Assembly: GCF_963678975.1 (NCBI RefSeq)
Contig: NC_089273.1
Coordinates: forward strand, 33,790,973-33,854,972
Length of the DNA: 64,000 nt
DNA from: Dysidea avara
Lineage: Eukaryota > Porifera > Demospongiae > Dictyoceratida > Dysideidae
Direction of reading: 5' to 3'
The notes under the pieces are model-generated. The model worked only from the letters and a program-made list of their open reading frames with translations, was not told where the DNA came from and did not search any database. This document shows positions 45,727 to 57,248 of this stretch, piece after piece (the first letter of the stretch is position 1; every line of letters starts with the position of its first letter). The position numbers were made by a program, and so were the translations under genes.

Positions 45727-45951
45727 GACTACCAAATAAGCATAATTGAAGCCTTGCTACAGAGCCCAGTTGGAGTGGTAGCACGGACCATAAAGGTGGG
45801 TGTGGTGATGTGTTGTTACCATCTTGGTATGTGTTGTGAGGGCCATGTATTTCTCCAGCCTCAGAATGGCTGTGTTGTCAAGGGGATAAGGGAAGCATTT
45901 ATTGACTATAACAAAGTGTCCACCCACATGATCAAAACTGCTGCAGGACAG
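45727..45951 (+). pseudogene. Two intact exons of an unknown host gene, left arm
   Basis: An acceptor TAACAG precedes the 69-bp exon 45727-45795 (DYQISIIEALLQSPVGVV, then ARTIK). A 63-bp GT...AG intron follows, with acceptor TTTCTCCAG. The 93-bp exon 45859-45951 (PQNGCVVKGIREAFIDY, then KVSTHMIKTAAGQ) ends at donor GTGAGC. Both exons are phase 0 and stop-free, so they join in frame. A further exon-like piece follows an acceptor at about 46187 (KPILSLLTFKKHLRSLF). The family is not recognised. The fragment is duplicated in inverse orientation in the right arm. Captured gene fragment is an inference. Confidence 0.55.
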
Positions 45952-47352
45952 GTGAGCACCAACCACATTCACACAACTATTATTGTTGCCATGGTTACAG
46001 AAAGGAGCATCATCACACAAACTACAATTGTGATGTTACCGTCTTAAAGAGTTCTACTTCATCAGTGAAGAAAACTAATGACTCCATGGCAACCGGTGGC
46101 ATGTACAAGTGAGCACGTGCTAAAGTATGTAACCAGTCATGTCCATTTAACTGTCTGTCTTTCCGTCCATCACAGGACAAACCTATACTGAGTCTACTGA
46201 CATTCAAGAAACACCTCAGATCATTATTTAACACAATATTTAAATTTGAGTCAGTGTACAATACATAATATTATATTGTAAGAAATGTCATCCTTGTAAG
46301 TATAACAAAACATGCAACACAAACACATGGATTACTTGTGCATGTCATCATTGGGATTAAATAATCCGTCCTGTACAAGATGCATAGAGGTTCACTATCT
46401 ATCCATCATCCTTATAAACATATCAGTCACCTTAAGCTCATTAATCCACCTGTCTGTAACAGAATTTCATAGCCGGGAATTTCAATTCTCTGTTGGATAC
46501 AAGTGTTAGTAAATAGAAAATTTTGGCTTAGATAGCAATTGCAAGGAGGGTGCACCATTAAGCCGATTAACAAACCAATCTGATATGGTAGTATATATAT
46601 AGGCCATTTCTCTAAAAATTTGTTCTTCGGATTCATTATAAAGTGACAGTGTGGTAGTTTAATCAATTGTTGACTTCACATAAACGGGAATGCCACTTTG
46701 ATTAAACTGCAAATTTTGAATGGGGAAATTTGCACGGAGAACTGCCAATCTGTGAAATTAAATTTTGTGGACCCTCCCCCCCTTGTAAAATCCTGCTCTA
46801 CAGCAATGGCATGCACACATTAGCAGTGACAACTATAGGTGTCATGAGAACAACTACAGCTATGTCATACTAGATATGGATATGTAAAAGCCACATACAT
46901 GTTGTATGTTATCACACTTAATGAACATTGTCAAATGACCGCCACACAGTTGTATTACAAGAACATTCCCCACAGTCAGACGATGTACTTTTTACAAATA
47001 CAGTAAGCAAAAATACACAACAGCAACCTATTTGTTCTGGAACCAGTACTTTCTAATGATGCCTATAGAGGTATTTATGATGGTGTATTAATACAAATAC
47101 TCTTACTATCCACTTGAGGATCTTATCTGGTGAGTGTTCTCATAGATAGACTAGTATATGTATATAACTAAGACTTGTGTAGTGTGTTTCTTGAATGTCA
47201 GTAGATTAGTCCTGTGATGACAGACAGTTAAATGGACATTACTGGTTACATACTGTAGCATATGCTCACTTGTACATGCCACCAGTTGCCATGGCGTCAT
47301 TAGTTTTCTTCACTGATGAAGTAGGAACTCTTTAAGATGGTAACATCACAAT

Positions 47353-47981
47353 TGTGGCCCTATTTTGGAAAACCATACATTTGGGCACATGCAAAATTTG
47401 TGGGAATTCTCAATTGAAAATTTCAGCGATCTTTTAAATTAATTTTTTTGCATATTCTGATAAAGCAACTATTAAGCCTTCTTGCTGGGAAATTTCACAC
47501 CCATAGCTTCTTTTATCTAGGAGATATACTGAATTATATCAGACCATGGAGTAGTTTCACAATGCGTGAGACAACAATTAACTTACAAATTGGGTGATTT
47601 GTTCATTCCCAAAACCAAACATTTTCTTGTCTTTAGACAATAATACAAGTGATTTAATTGAGAAAAAGCACAAAGATCACGAGATTAAACTCTTAAGGAT
47701 CTCTTTTCATTAATTTTAGATTGTAAGAATGGTGATCTTTGTCAACAAAGTGATTTATCATCAATTTGTCACATCTGATCACTATACAGTTCTATAAACT
47801 GATAATGAAAAGTTAGTTTGTAATGTATTAAACAGTAAATTGGCCATATCTTTGGAATGCTTCAATGTATCATCACAAAATTTTCACACAAGGTAGATAA
47901 CCACTCAGTGCTTCATTGTAGCTATAAAAAAGAAAATTGGCCTATGTGCCCAAATGTATGGTTTTCCAAAATAGGGTCACA
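47353..47981. mobile_element. MITE, TGTGACC family, copy 5, in the right arm
   Basis: 629 bp with long inverted ends (TGTGGCCCTATTTTGG and the inverse of TGTGACCCTATTTTGG, about 45 bp in all). The left arm carries the empty site (CATCACAATTGTAGTTTG, inverse orientation near 45995-46040), showing that this inserted with a 2-bp AT duplication after the arms formed. Confidence 0.85.
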
Positions 47982-48108
47982 ATTGTAGTTTGTGTGATGA
48001 TGCTCCTTTCTGTAACCATGGCAACAATAATAGTTGTGTGAATGTGGTTGGTGCTCAGCAGCTTTGATCATGTGGGTGGACACTTTGTTATAGTCAATAA
48101 ATGCTTCC

Positions 48109-48272
48109 CTTATCCCCTTGACAACACAGCCATTCTGAGGCTGGAGAAGTACATGGCCCTCACAACACACACCAAGATGGTAACAACACATCACCACACC
48201 CACCTTTATGGTCCATGCTACCACTCCAACTGGGCTCTGTAGTAAGGCTTCAATTATGCTTATTTGATAGGC
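48109..48272 (-). pseudogene. Inverted copy of the unknown host exons, right arm
   Basis: 48272-48204 repeats the 69-bp exon with small changes (first codon GCC, VVAWTIK). After the same short intron, the second exon follows near 48141-48050. An 8-bp deletion in its last codons removes the GTGAGC donor and shifts the frame to AAEHQPHSH. This copy is therefore the damaged one of the pair. Confidence 0.55.
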
Positions 48273-49911
48273 CTGTTACGATGGCGGAAATGTGATACAG
48301 TAGTATGCTGTTGAACAGCTATCACCATGGCAACATGTCACATAAATCAGGGTAGCTACATTTCGTGTTGGACTAGTTGAGGTGTCCACAGTAATTTTAA
48401 TAATGGAGTGGCACAACTGATTGTGTGAAAAAATCACACAACTTATCATACCAGTGTCTCTGAAGTTGTCATCATGGTGATAGTGCTATACAATTCATCT
48501 CATTATGAAGTACCACAGTCAACACCTGTGACAAGATCACATGACCTCACAAGATAATACACAAGTAACGGTTCCCACATATCACCTTTATTTTGTACCA
48601 TACGATTTGTCACAGCAGTTGCAACAGTATCGATATGCTGCACAAAACGATTTGCTAGACAATGGCTTTGTTAGCTTATAGTATAGTTGAAAACACCCAC
48701 AAAAAAATATTTTATCATAGCCTTCCCAAATAGCACTACTAACAAACCAACTGTTGCCACAATAAACATATCATAGGAGTGGTCATTAATACAGTACATG
48801 AGTTTTCATGTCCCAACAACAGACCAAATTAGACACCAATTGGGACCTATATACTTGACACGGTCACTACTGTATATTGAGGTGGTCTTATAAATGAGGT
48901 TATTAAGTACATTTCAGTTGTGTTTGGGACCTATATACTTGACAAGGTCACTATATTGAAGTAATCTTACAACTCTTGGCCTAGTGACATGACGGTAATT
49001 GTCATAGTGGGTTCCGTAATCTCCTTTAGTAAACATAAAGCTTCACCACAGTAGCACTATAGAATTGGATTACAATAGAATAGTGGTATATGTTATAGCT
49101 CCCAAGGAACTGCTTCTAGAACACCTACTACTGAAACTAGTACTGCATGTGCACACTAAAAGGATTAGAAAATGGCAAGCCATAGATTATATATTCCCTA
49201 GCTATAGGTGGGGAATACATAATCTATGCCTGAACAATGTGACTTCCATAAAACAAACAAAAAACGGTAAAGTAACAAAATGTAAAAATTTTCTAACTCA
49301 GAAGTGGGCCCACCAAAATGAGTGCTTCCCTGCCAATTCACCTGAGTAAATGACGCAAACTTAGCTGTGCTTTTTGTGGGGTCACCAAGCTGAACCCTCG
49401 GCTGAACTGGACACTGAATGACTGACATTTCAAATGAAGATACATGAGATAGCTACTCATGTAGTCTCAGGAAATCCAACTAACCAACAATTGCAGTTTA
49501 CACTATCATACCATATAGATATACTCAGTGTTCACTATTTCATGTTCTTATAGCCTTCGGCATTTCCTCCACTCCCAGCAAGTTCAGCCCATGGCAAATC
49601 TGTTTCAGTCATCTCGTGTGTTGTGAGATGGCAAAGGAAATTTTCACCGAGTAAGACTAGCTGCTTGTATAATTCGCTCCTTAACTTCGCTACATCACTT
49701 GAGAAGAAGAACCCCAAGGAACCCAGCTGGGTTGATTTGAGGGTTTTGTCCCCGAGATTCACCAACCCCCTGAGTAATGTGACTTTACGTAAAACAAACA
49801 AAAACGGTAAGTTCACCAAATGAGAAAAATTTTCGAAGTCAGAAGTGGGCCCAAAAAAAAAATTGGCCAGGCCCGGGTAGGCCCGGGTGTAGATATGCCA
49901 CTGTGAAGCAG

Positions 49912-50518
49912 CACCAAAAAGGGATGTTCAGTTGAATGTTTAAATATAACTCCCTAAGAGTGCTGCAAAGGTGCTTTTACAGCACTCTATCAGGTGTTGT
50001 ACAACACCATTAGCAGTGTTAATGCAAAACCAGGGGCATATCTATAGCACTGTAATAGTGTACGTACCTACAGCACTCTAAAGGTGCACCACCAGCACTT
50101 TATAATTATCAGGTGTGGCATAGCATTTCAATTTCTCTTAGTTATAAAGGTTTCTACAGACCCGTTAGGGTTCTATAGATTGAAATCCCTCTTGGTGTCC
50201 GTACAACAGTATTCAGGTGTGTCGTTTAAAAATAGCACATTAGGATGCTATCTTCGATTATTTGAGCACTCATGCTTGTACATATAAACCTGTGCCAATA
50301 ACAGCCCAGTTGTAAAAAAGGCGAGGCCAAGTATGCACAAGTACATGTTCATGGAGTAACTACAACCAAACGACATGATATCAAAATCTGGTCAAGAAAG
50401 CATTTACAGTATAGACACTTTTGCACAATCATTTTCTATATGTTTCACATTATCACATCCAGCTAGTTGTACATGTGTGTTTGCAATATAAACAATATTA
50501 CTGAGATGATAAAAGATA
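49912..50518. other. Intergenic with small GCACTCT repeats
   Basis: No gene. Several near copies of AGTGCTG/CAGCACTCT and AAAGGTGC occur between 49965 and 50100, and CCAGGGGCATATCTATAGCA at 50031 looks like another MITE end without a partner. Confidence 0.4.
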
Positions 50519-50845
50519 TCTAATCCAAAACGCAGCTGTAAAAAAAGAGTGTGCCCAAAAAGGCTATGGTGAAAAAAGATGTGAAATCTAAGGTGGTGGC
50601 CAAGAAATGGCTGTGATGGTAGGTTAATGGTAAAAATTTTAATAACAACAATTCAGGTGAATTTGGTGCCGCTTGGTATTGGCACAAAATTCACCTGAAT
50701 TTTCGTTATTAAAAATTTTTACCATTAACCTACCATCACAGCCATTTCTTGGCCACCACCTTGGATTTCACATCTTTTTCACCATAGCCTTTTTGGGGGC
50801 CGCACTCTTTTTTTACAGCTTGGCTGTTTTGGATTAGATTTCACT
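50519..50845. repeat. Palindrome P1 (arms about 150 bp)
   Basis: The arms begin TAATCCAAAAC and pass through AGGCTATGGTGAAAAA, GGCCAAGAAATGGCTGTGAT and AATTCAGGTGAATTT towards the centre near 50675. The right arm is the inverse and ends GTTTTGGATTA. The same palindrome recurs, split by a LINE, at 54178-54303 plus 57584-57767. It marks the junction of tandem units. Confidence 0.9.
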
Positions 50846-51055
50846 TCTTTTTGTATTTGTATACCCCAAAGCCGGCCTATGGCCGGCTTTGAGATTCTTT
50901 TAACCTATCTTGTTTTCTTTACCACAGGAAGAAGAAAAAGATGAAACAAATGTTGAATACTTTAAATATTTCTGATTTTATCAGTAAATGTACATTTTAT
51001 ATATGTAATACATATATTTATTACAGAATTTTCTGTGGTGATTTCTTTGTAACTG

Positions 51056-52112
51056 AACACTACAAGGTAACTTCTTCTAGCTGATCTCTCTACAAGGTGA
51101 ATTGTTTGTAGCTGAACGATCTACAAGGTAACTTCTTCTAGCTGATCTCTCTACAGGGTGATTTGTTTGTAGCTGAACACCCTATAAGGAAACCTCTTCT
51201 AACTGAGCTCTGTACAGGGTGAATTGTTTGTAGCTGAACTATCTACAAGGTAACTTCTTCTAGCTGATCTCTCTACAGGGTGATTTGTTTGTAGCTGAAT
51301 TCTGTATAGGTGATTTGTTTGCAGCTGAGCTCTTTACAGAATAGTTTCTTTGTAGATGAACTCTCTACAAGGTAACTTCTTCTAGCTGATGTATCTACAG
51401 GGTGACTAGTTTGTAGCTGTATTCTCTACATTGTGATTTCTTTGTAACTGAACTATGTACAAGGTGACTTCTTCTAGCTGATCTCTCTACAGGGAGATTT
51501 GTTTGTAACTGATCTCTCTACAAGAGAACTTCTTCTAACTGATGTTTGAACAAGGTGAATTGTTTGTAGCTGAACTGTCTACAAGGTGACTTCTTCCAGC
51601 TAATGTCTCTAAAGGTCACTAGTTTTTAGCTGAACTCTTTACATGGTGGCTTCTTTGTAACTGAACTCACTACAAGGTGAATTCTTCTAGCTGATCTCTC
51701 TACAGGGAGATTTGTTTGTAGCTGAACTCTCTACAGGTGATTTGTTTGCAGCTGAACTCTCTACAGGATGGTTTCTTTGTAGCTGAACTCTCTACAAGGT
51801 AACTTCTTCTAGCTGATCTCTCTACAGGACGATTTGTTTGTAGCTGAACTCAGTACATGATGGTTTCTTTGTAGCTGAACTCTGTGATTTCTTCTATAGC
51901 TGATCTTTTTACAGGGTGATTTGTTTGTAGCTGAACTCTCTACATGATAGTTTCTTTGTAGTTGAACTCCCTACAAGGTAACTTCTTCTAGCTGATCTCT
52001 CTACAGGGTGAATTGTTTGTAGCTGAACTCTCTACAGAGTGATTTGTTTGTAGCTGATCTCTATACAAGTTACTTGTTTCTAGCTGATTTCTTGAATTCT
52101 CTTCAGGGTGAA
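51056..52112. repeat. 30-31 bp satellite, block 1
   Basis: Alternating monomers of the type CTACAAGGTAACTTCTTCTA + GCTGATCTCT and CTACAGGGTGATTTGTTTGT + AGCTGAACTCT form dimers of about 61 bp with many variants. Every monomer keeps an AGCTGA core. No coding frame. The same satellite recurs at 57965-59420. Confidence 0.92.
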
Positions 52113-52332
52113 TGCTCTATTAGGATGACTGTTCTATTAGAGTATCTCGATCTCGCACTTGCTACACCAAGTTGGAGTTCGTGTTATAACTCCGTGGTTT
52201 TAAGTCTGATTCTTCTACACCATTGCAGAGCCTTTCTAAGATGATTACTCCATCTGTACAGCGAATTTCAAAGCATTACCCCAAGCGGTTTATCTGGTAG
52301 GCGTGGCAAATAGTCGTTTTTTTATTGGTAGA
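52113..52332. repeat. Unit tail, first copy, part 1
   Basis: Begins with the GACTGTTCTATTAGAGTATC motif (52127-52152) and is nearly identical to 59430-59640 (TTGGAGTTCGTGTTATAACT and onwards). Interrupted at 52333 by the insertion described next; the tail resumes at about 53556. Confidence 0.85.
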
Positions 52333-52454
52333 GGCTATTCGTCCGGTTCCGGACGCCGATTTCACGAAGCTATTCGTCCGGCTCGGTTCACATGAATAAA
52401 AACTAAGACAAAAAAGAGTCCTCAAGCGAAAGAACAGGTTATGACCTATCCGGG

Positions 52455-53072
52455 AATTTTATTTATTTTATTTTAACTGCTTTTTAATGCAGGCAAGGCC
52501 TGCATTAATGGTCTGTGGGCAACTGGTGCCCACAGCCAGAAAAAGTATACGTACAACTTACATTTACAATTGAATGTATAAAATTACAATGAAATTAAGT
52601 TAGCTGGCTAAGGTTATTACATACATTAACATTTGGTATATAGTTGAACTATCCTATAATTTTAAAACTTACATGTGTATTTAATAATAAACTTACTTAT
52701 ATAGCTAAGTACTTATTTTAAGAGAGAGCGAGAAGAAAAAAAATTAATTACTGCTGAAGTTTGGTGGACGAGGAGACTTGGAGCAGGTACTACAAGGGCA
52801 AACAAAGTGCATACTGTGATGATTGTCAGAGTTAAAATTGTTTGTAAAATGCTGCCAAAAGATCTTGAGTAACTGTGATTTAATGGTGGAAAAAGGTTGA
52901 TTTAAGTCAAGTACTGGTAGACTGTTGTAGGTTCTTGGTAATCTGTTAAAGTAGAAGTTACTTTGTTTGTTGGATGATGTAAAATTGTGTTGAAGCTTGT
53001 TACTGGTGGAGGATCTGGTAGGATTGCGGCAAAAGTTGACATAGTTACTGATATTGAAATGATTAGATGGAT
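52455..53072 (-). pseudogene. LINE 3' end with RT C-terminal remnant
   Basis: Minus-strand translation gives NPTRSSTSNKLQHNF, FYFNRLPRTYNSLPVLDLNQ, FWQHFTNNF and HFVCPCSTCSKSP, then a TAA near 52756. This pattern is the conserved C-terminal end of CR1-type LINE polyproteins. The 3' UTR after it holds a GGCTGTGGGCACCAGTTGCC stem and ends in an A-rich AAAATAAAATAAATAAA tail near 52455. No EN or RT core is present, so it is 5' truncated. Confidence 0.7.
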
Positions 53073-53140
53073 GCTGGAATCGAACCCGAGTCCTCCAGTG
53101 CGTGAGGCAAGGATCGTAACCACTGTGCTACGTGGCTCCC
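53073..53140 (-). repeat. tRNA-like head (SINE-type)
   Basis: On the minus strand, GGAGCCACGTAGCACAGTGG provides an A-box-like start and GGGTTCGATTCC a near-perfect B box about 35 nt later, typical of the tRNA-derived head of SINEs. The stems do not fold as a full tRNA. It abuts the LINE remnant directly, suggesting a composite SINE or a chimeric retrocopy. Confidence 0.65.
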
Positions 53141-53300
53141 AGCTACCCACTTCTCTTAGTTTCTACCTTATATACGACATTCAAGAAGAAACCTATATAA
53201 GAAGAATACCCAGTGAAGAAGAAACCAAAGCTGAACCCGACCCTAGCCCTAACGCTAACGTGACGTTTGCCTGTTAAGCACAATGATGACTTTCACTTTC

Positions 53301-53427
53301 TGTATGAAGGTAAGTTTTTGGGTGAGTTCGAGGCGAGCTAGGGTTGGAGCGAGCGAAGCGAGCGTCCCGGCAAAGCCGGGCCAACCCTAGCTCTCCTCGA
53401 ACTCACCCAAAAACTTACCTTCATACA
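53301..53427. repeat. Hairpin with GC-rich loop
   Basis: TGTATGAAGGTAAGTTTTTG and its inverse bracket a stem with GAGCGAGCGAAGCGAGCG and CCCGGCAAAGCCGGG inside. Strongly self-complementary; non-coding. Confidence 0.85.
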
Positions 53428-53555
53428 ACTAGTGTGTTTGATGCTCGAGTTATGGGTGACACTGTCGGACGAATAGTACCGGACGAACAGGACCACGAGA
53501 TCCGAACCGGACGAATAGCCTGGTGAAATCGGCGTCCGGAACGGACAAATAGCCA

Positions 53556-54177
53556 CTACGTTTTTTATTAGCTAATCTAGGTTTCGTAATAGTTACACAC
53601 TGTTGGTTTTTTCGTTGTATCTTCCTGCTTTTTAGCTCGATTTCACAAAAGGTTTGAGGTTCAATAGTTAACCTATTCACCCACCGATTTTCAGCTTCTT
53701 CCCATACGCGGTTTAACCGGTAGGCGTGACAACATATTGGTGTTATTCTTCGTGAATAATCGCTCATAACTCTTTGCCTGTTTATGGTATTCCAGCTAAA
53801 GTTGGTACCGAGATGCGCCTATATACCCCCCTTCAGTGTGCCAACTCTCAAGGCAATCGGATGAGGCGTTCGCGTTTTATAGCAGTTTTTGTATGTGTGC
53901 GAAAGAGGAAGAAAAATAATAAGAAAAAAAACCCAAGAAACTAAGCCAATTTTTGAAGTCACATATCTCGGGAACGTATGAAGCAATTTCGCTCAAATTT
54001 GGAATGTGGAGTACTGAAGTTGGAGGGAGTGTCCACAGCAAAAATCGTCTTGTTTCATCAAGGCAGCACAGAGCTACGGAGGTGCGAAAATTGCCTTTTC
54101 TTTCTTCCTGTCAATATACCCCACAGGTGTTGCTGCCGGCTTTTAGGCGCACGACCACTACCGTGTGTCTTGATCTA
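53556..54177. repeat. Unit tail, first copy, part 2
   Basis: 53577-53965 matches 59640-60033 closely (CACACTGTTGGTTTTTTCG, TAACCTATTCACCCACCGAT, GCGTTCGCGTTTTATAGCAG). The part from 53955 to 54177 (ACATATCTCGGGAACG and on) has no partner at the second copy, because a retroelement interrupts that copy at 60034. Confidence 0.85.
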
Positions 54178-54404
54178 ATCCAAAACAGCCAAGCTGTAAA
54201 AAAAGTGTGCGGCCCTCAAAAAGGCTATGGTGAAAAAAGATGTGAAATCCAAGGTGGCGGCCAAGAAATGGCTGTGATGGTAGGTTAATGGTAAAAATTT
54301 TAATACAGATTATCTGCAACTGCTACAAAAACGCCACTTCCTGACCAAGCTTCTAATTGACTACCTGCAACATGTAATAAGACTTCTAATCATTTAAAAA
54401 TTCT

Positions 54405-57224
54405 ACTTATAAATTTTCAATCAATCCGGAATAAAAAACCTGATCTGATAGCTTTGATTGATAAGAGAAACCAGACATTCTTGCTGGAACAGAAACGTGG
54501 TGAACCCCAGATGTCATGAATAATGAAATAATCCCACCTGAACTTGGTTATAGTATCTATCGCAAAGACAGGCCTGATGGGTATGGAGGAGTGCTCCTGG
54601 CAGTTTCTAATAAGCTCTCATCTGTTGATCTACCTTCTCTCAGCATGGACTGCGAGATCATATGGGCAAAACTAATAAATTCTGCCTCCCTATTGTACAT
54701 AGCAGCATACTATAGACCACATATCAATGACGAATACTCTCTCACCCAACTAGACTTATGATTACACCAATTAAATGAAACTATGAACAACCCCACTATC
54801 CTATTAACTGGTGATTTCAACCTACCAGGTATCGACTGGTCAGAAAGCCTTGTAAAACATAGCTCATCGTTCAGAGAAATACATGAATATTCATTAGAAA
54901 TCCTGCAAGATCATGGACTTCAACAGCTTGTCATGATCACTTTTCCTACATGCGATTTCAACACACTAGATTTAGTATCTTCAAATAAACCTTCCACCAT
55001 ACTCAACATTCAAAGCATAGCTGGAATTAGTGACCATGATATCGTTTGCTTTGAAGTAAATGCTAAAGTAGTACCAAACAAATCCCACATCCATCTACAT
55101 GTACAACAGGGCAAACTGGAATGCACTCAAAGAGGAACTTTACACCCTTCTCACATCCGACCACGTTGGCCCTTTTGAAGAGACAAATGTAGAAGAGTTG
55201 TGGTCAAATTTAAGCACTCCATTGCCCAGGTTGTAGACAAATATATCCCGCATAAACATACAAAAGCATGACGGGGATTGCCATGGATGAATCAAAACAT
55301 CAAAAGACTGATGAGAAAACGGGATAGGCTGTATAAACTATGTAAAAATTCGTTTTCAGAAGCCAACTATGCTGAATGTAAATCTTTGAAACATCTTGTC
55401 CAGAAGGAACTAAGATCTGCATACTGGTCTTATACAAATAACCTTATTTCTCCAGAAGGGCATCCTCACTCAAACCAGAAAAGGTTTTGGTCTTACATCA
55501 AAGCTCTAAGGAAGGAAAATACCAATATACCTGTGCTGAAATGCGATGGCACTAGTTATGAAACTAGTTTGGATAAGGCTAAAGTACTAAACCAACAGTT
55601 CCAGTCTGTGTTCACTAAGGAACCAAGCTCCTCACTACCAGACAAGGATCCCAGCCCCCATCCAACAATGTCTGATGTGAACACATCTGTAGAAGGCGTT
55701 TACAATCTCTTGCTTAACATCAACCTCAATAAAGCTTGTGGACCTGATCAAATACATGGAAGAGTACTTAAAGAAACAGCTGGTGTTATATCCCCCTTCT
55801 TAAGAACATTGTTTCAGTGCTCCTTAGACTCTGGAGTCATTCCTGATGAGTGGCGATCTGCAAATATTACACCAATCTTTAAGCAGGGTAACTGACAACA
55901 ACCTTCCAATTATCGACCAATTTCACCAACTTCCATTGTCTCTAAACTATTTGAACAAATTGTAAACTCAAACATCATGAAACATTTAGAAACCAACAAC
56001 ATCATAAGTGATCATCAGTACGGCTTTCGTCATTCTCGTTCTTGTGAAACATTACTTATCACACTATTACATGATCTATCCTGTTGCTATGATACTGGAA
56101 TACAGACAGATATTATCTTCACTGACTTTGCAAAGGCTTTCGACACAGTACCACACCAACGTCTGCTGTACAAATTAGACTGGTATGGCATTAGAGGAAA
56201 TTTGAAAAATTGGATCTCCTCATTTTTGAATCATCGAACGCAGTGTGTTGTGCTAGATGGTATTTCATCTCCCAGATTCCCAGTACTGTCTGGTGTCCCT
56301 CAAGGCACAGTCCTTGGCCCTACTCTTTTCTCCATCTATATCAATGATCTACCAGAATCCATTTTACATAGTTCTATTAAACTTTTTGCTGATGACTGTA
56401 TAACATATAGGGCTATCCGTACCCCTGAAGATGCTGAGAGGTTACAAGAAGATTTATGTGCGTTACAAGAATGGCAGCAGAGATGGCTGATGAGACTAAA
56501 TGTATCAAAGTGCTTTACCATGACTGTTTTACATCCTAGAAGAAATAAAATCATTACTCCCTACAGACTACACAATCATCTCCTCTCACCTGTTGAACAT
56601 TACAAATATTTAGGCATCATTATTCAGAGTGATTTGAAGTGGCACCTACATATCCAATCTATCACCTCCAAAGCAAATCAGATGCTTGGTCTGCTAAAGC
56701 ATAACTTGAGGACATCATCTATTCACCTTAGAGAGAGAGCCTACCTTAGCCTAGTACGCCCTAAACTTGAATATGCAACTACAGTCTGGAACCCTCATTT
56801 AACAACTGACAAGATCGCTTTAGAAAAAGTTCAGAAGCGTGCTGCACGATATGTCAAAGGTATATACTCCTATCATGCTAGTGTAACACAGATGGTTAAC
56901 GAACTTAAGTGGGAATCACTAGAGTCTCGAAGAGAACAGCTCTCCTTAACTATGCTATACAACATTCTTAAACAAAATGTCTATTTACCACCTGAATACA
57001 TACCTGAGTTTCATCTACAGACATCACAGTACCGGCTACAGACCAGATCATGCCATATGTTCAGACTCATCGAACCATTTTGTAACACTGACACCTACAA
57101 ATACTCCTTTATACCATCAACATCAAGGCAATGGAACGTACTACCTCGCTACATCTTTGAAGCGGAAAACACTGACATATTCAAATCTCTGCTACGTAAC
57201 TATTATTTTGCAATCAATAGCTAA
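54405..57224 (+). pseudogene. LINE endonuclease-reverse transcriptase
   Basis: Endonuclease region about 54405-55180: ILLINFQSIRNKKPDL, then GTETW in a shifted frame, DRPDGYGGVLLAVS, YRPHINDEYSL, TGDFNLPGIDW and SDHDIV supply the catalytic E, D, N and H. RT region 55278-57224: NKACGPDQIHG, FTDFAKAFDTVPH (motif A), SGVPQGTVLGP and KLFADDC (catalytic DD), then a thumb and the C-terminal KLEYATTVWNPHL. Lesions: TGA after GTETW, TGA at about 54759, frame shifts near 55100-55200, TGA at about 55893 before QQPSNYRPIS. Otherwise little eroded. Clade assignment is from motif style. Confidence 0.88.
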
Positions 57225-57248
57225 CATTATTTATTATTATCTGTGTAT

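Larger units (their letters stand above)
40745..49903. mobile_element. Giant inverted-repeat (hAT-like) element, 9.2 kb
   Basis: The left end is CAGTGGCGTATCTAGA and the right end is the inverse of CAGTGGCATATCTACA. The flanks TGAAACAG and TGAAGCAG (49904-49911) form an 8-bp duplication with one mismatch, as in hAT elements. Almost the entire right half (47180-49890) is the inverse of blocks in the left half (41450-41675, 42476-42760, 43180-43533, 44965-46215), with high identity. The left arm has extra segments (40770-41448, 41676-42469, 43534-44964) and the right arm has one (47353-47981). The 1-kb centre (about 46215-47180) is unpaired. No transposase was found. The arms contain inverted copies of a spliced-looking host gene fragment. 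Confidence 0.85.
52333..53554. mobile_element. Composite insertion with GGCTATTCGTCCG ends
   Basis: The ends GGCTATTCGTCCG and the inverse of GGCTATTTGTCCG, plus internal CCGATTTCAC/GTGAAATCGG, form inverted repeats. It interrupts the unit tail: the second copy near 59625 lacks it. TAGTCGTTTTTTTATT and TACGTTTTTTATTAG on the two sides look like an imperfect duplication of the target. Inside, on the minus strand, are a tRNA-like head, a LINE C-terminal coding remnant and a LINE 3' UTR; a 127-bp hairpin sits on the right. Confidence 0.65.

Noticed and set aside
48042-48242. A conserved 60-residue frame identical in both arms of the giant element (GGHFVIVNKCFPYPLDN)
   Set aside because: It lies on the strand opposite the spliced exons, and its conservation is explained by the near-identity of the arms.
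53073-53140. A functional tRNA gene
   Set aside because: A and B boxes are present but the acceptor and anticodon stems do not pair properly; a SINE-type head fits better.
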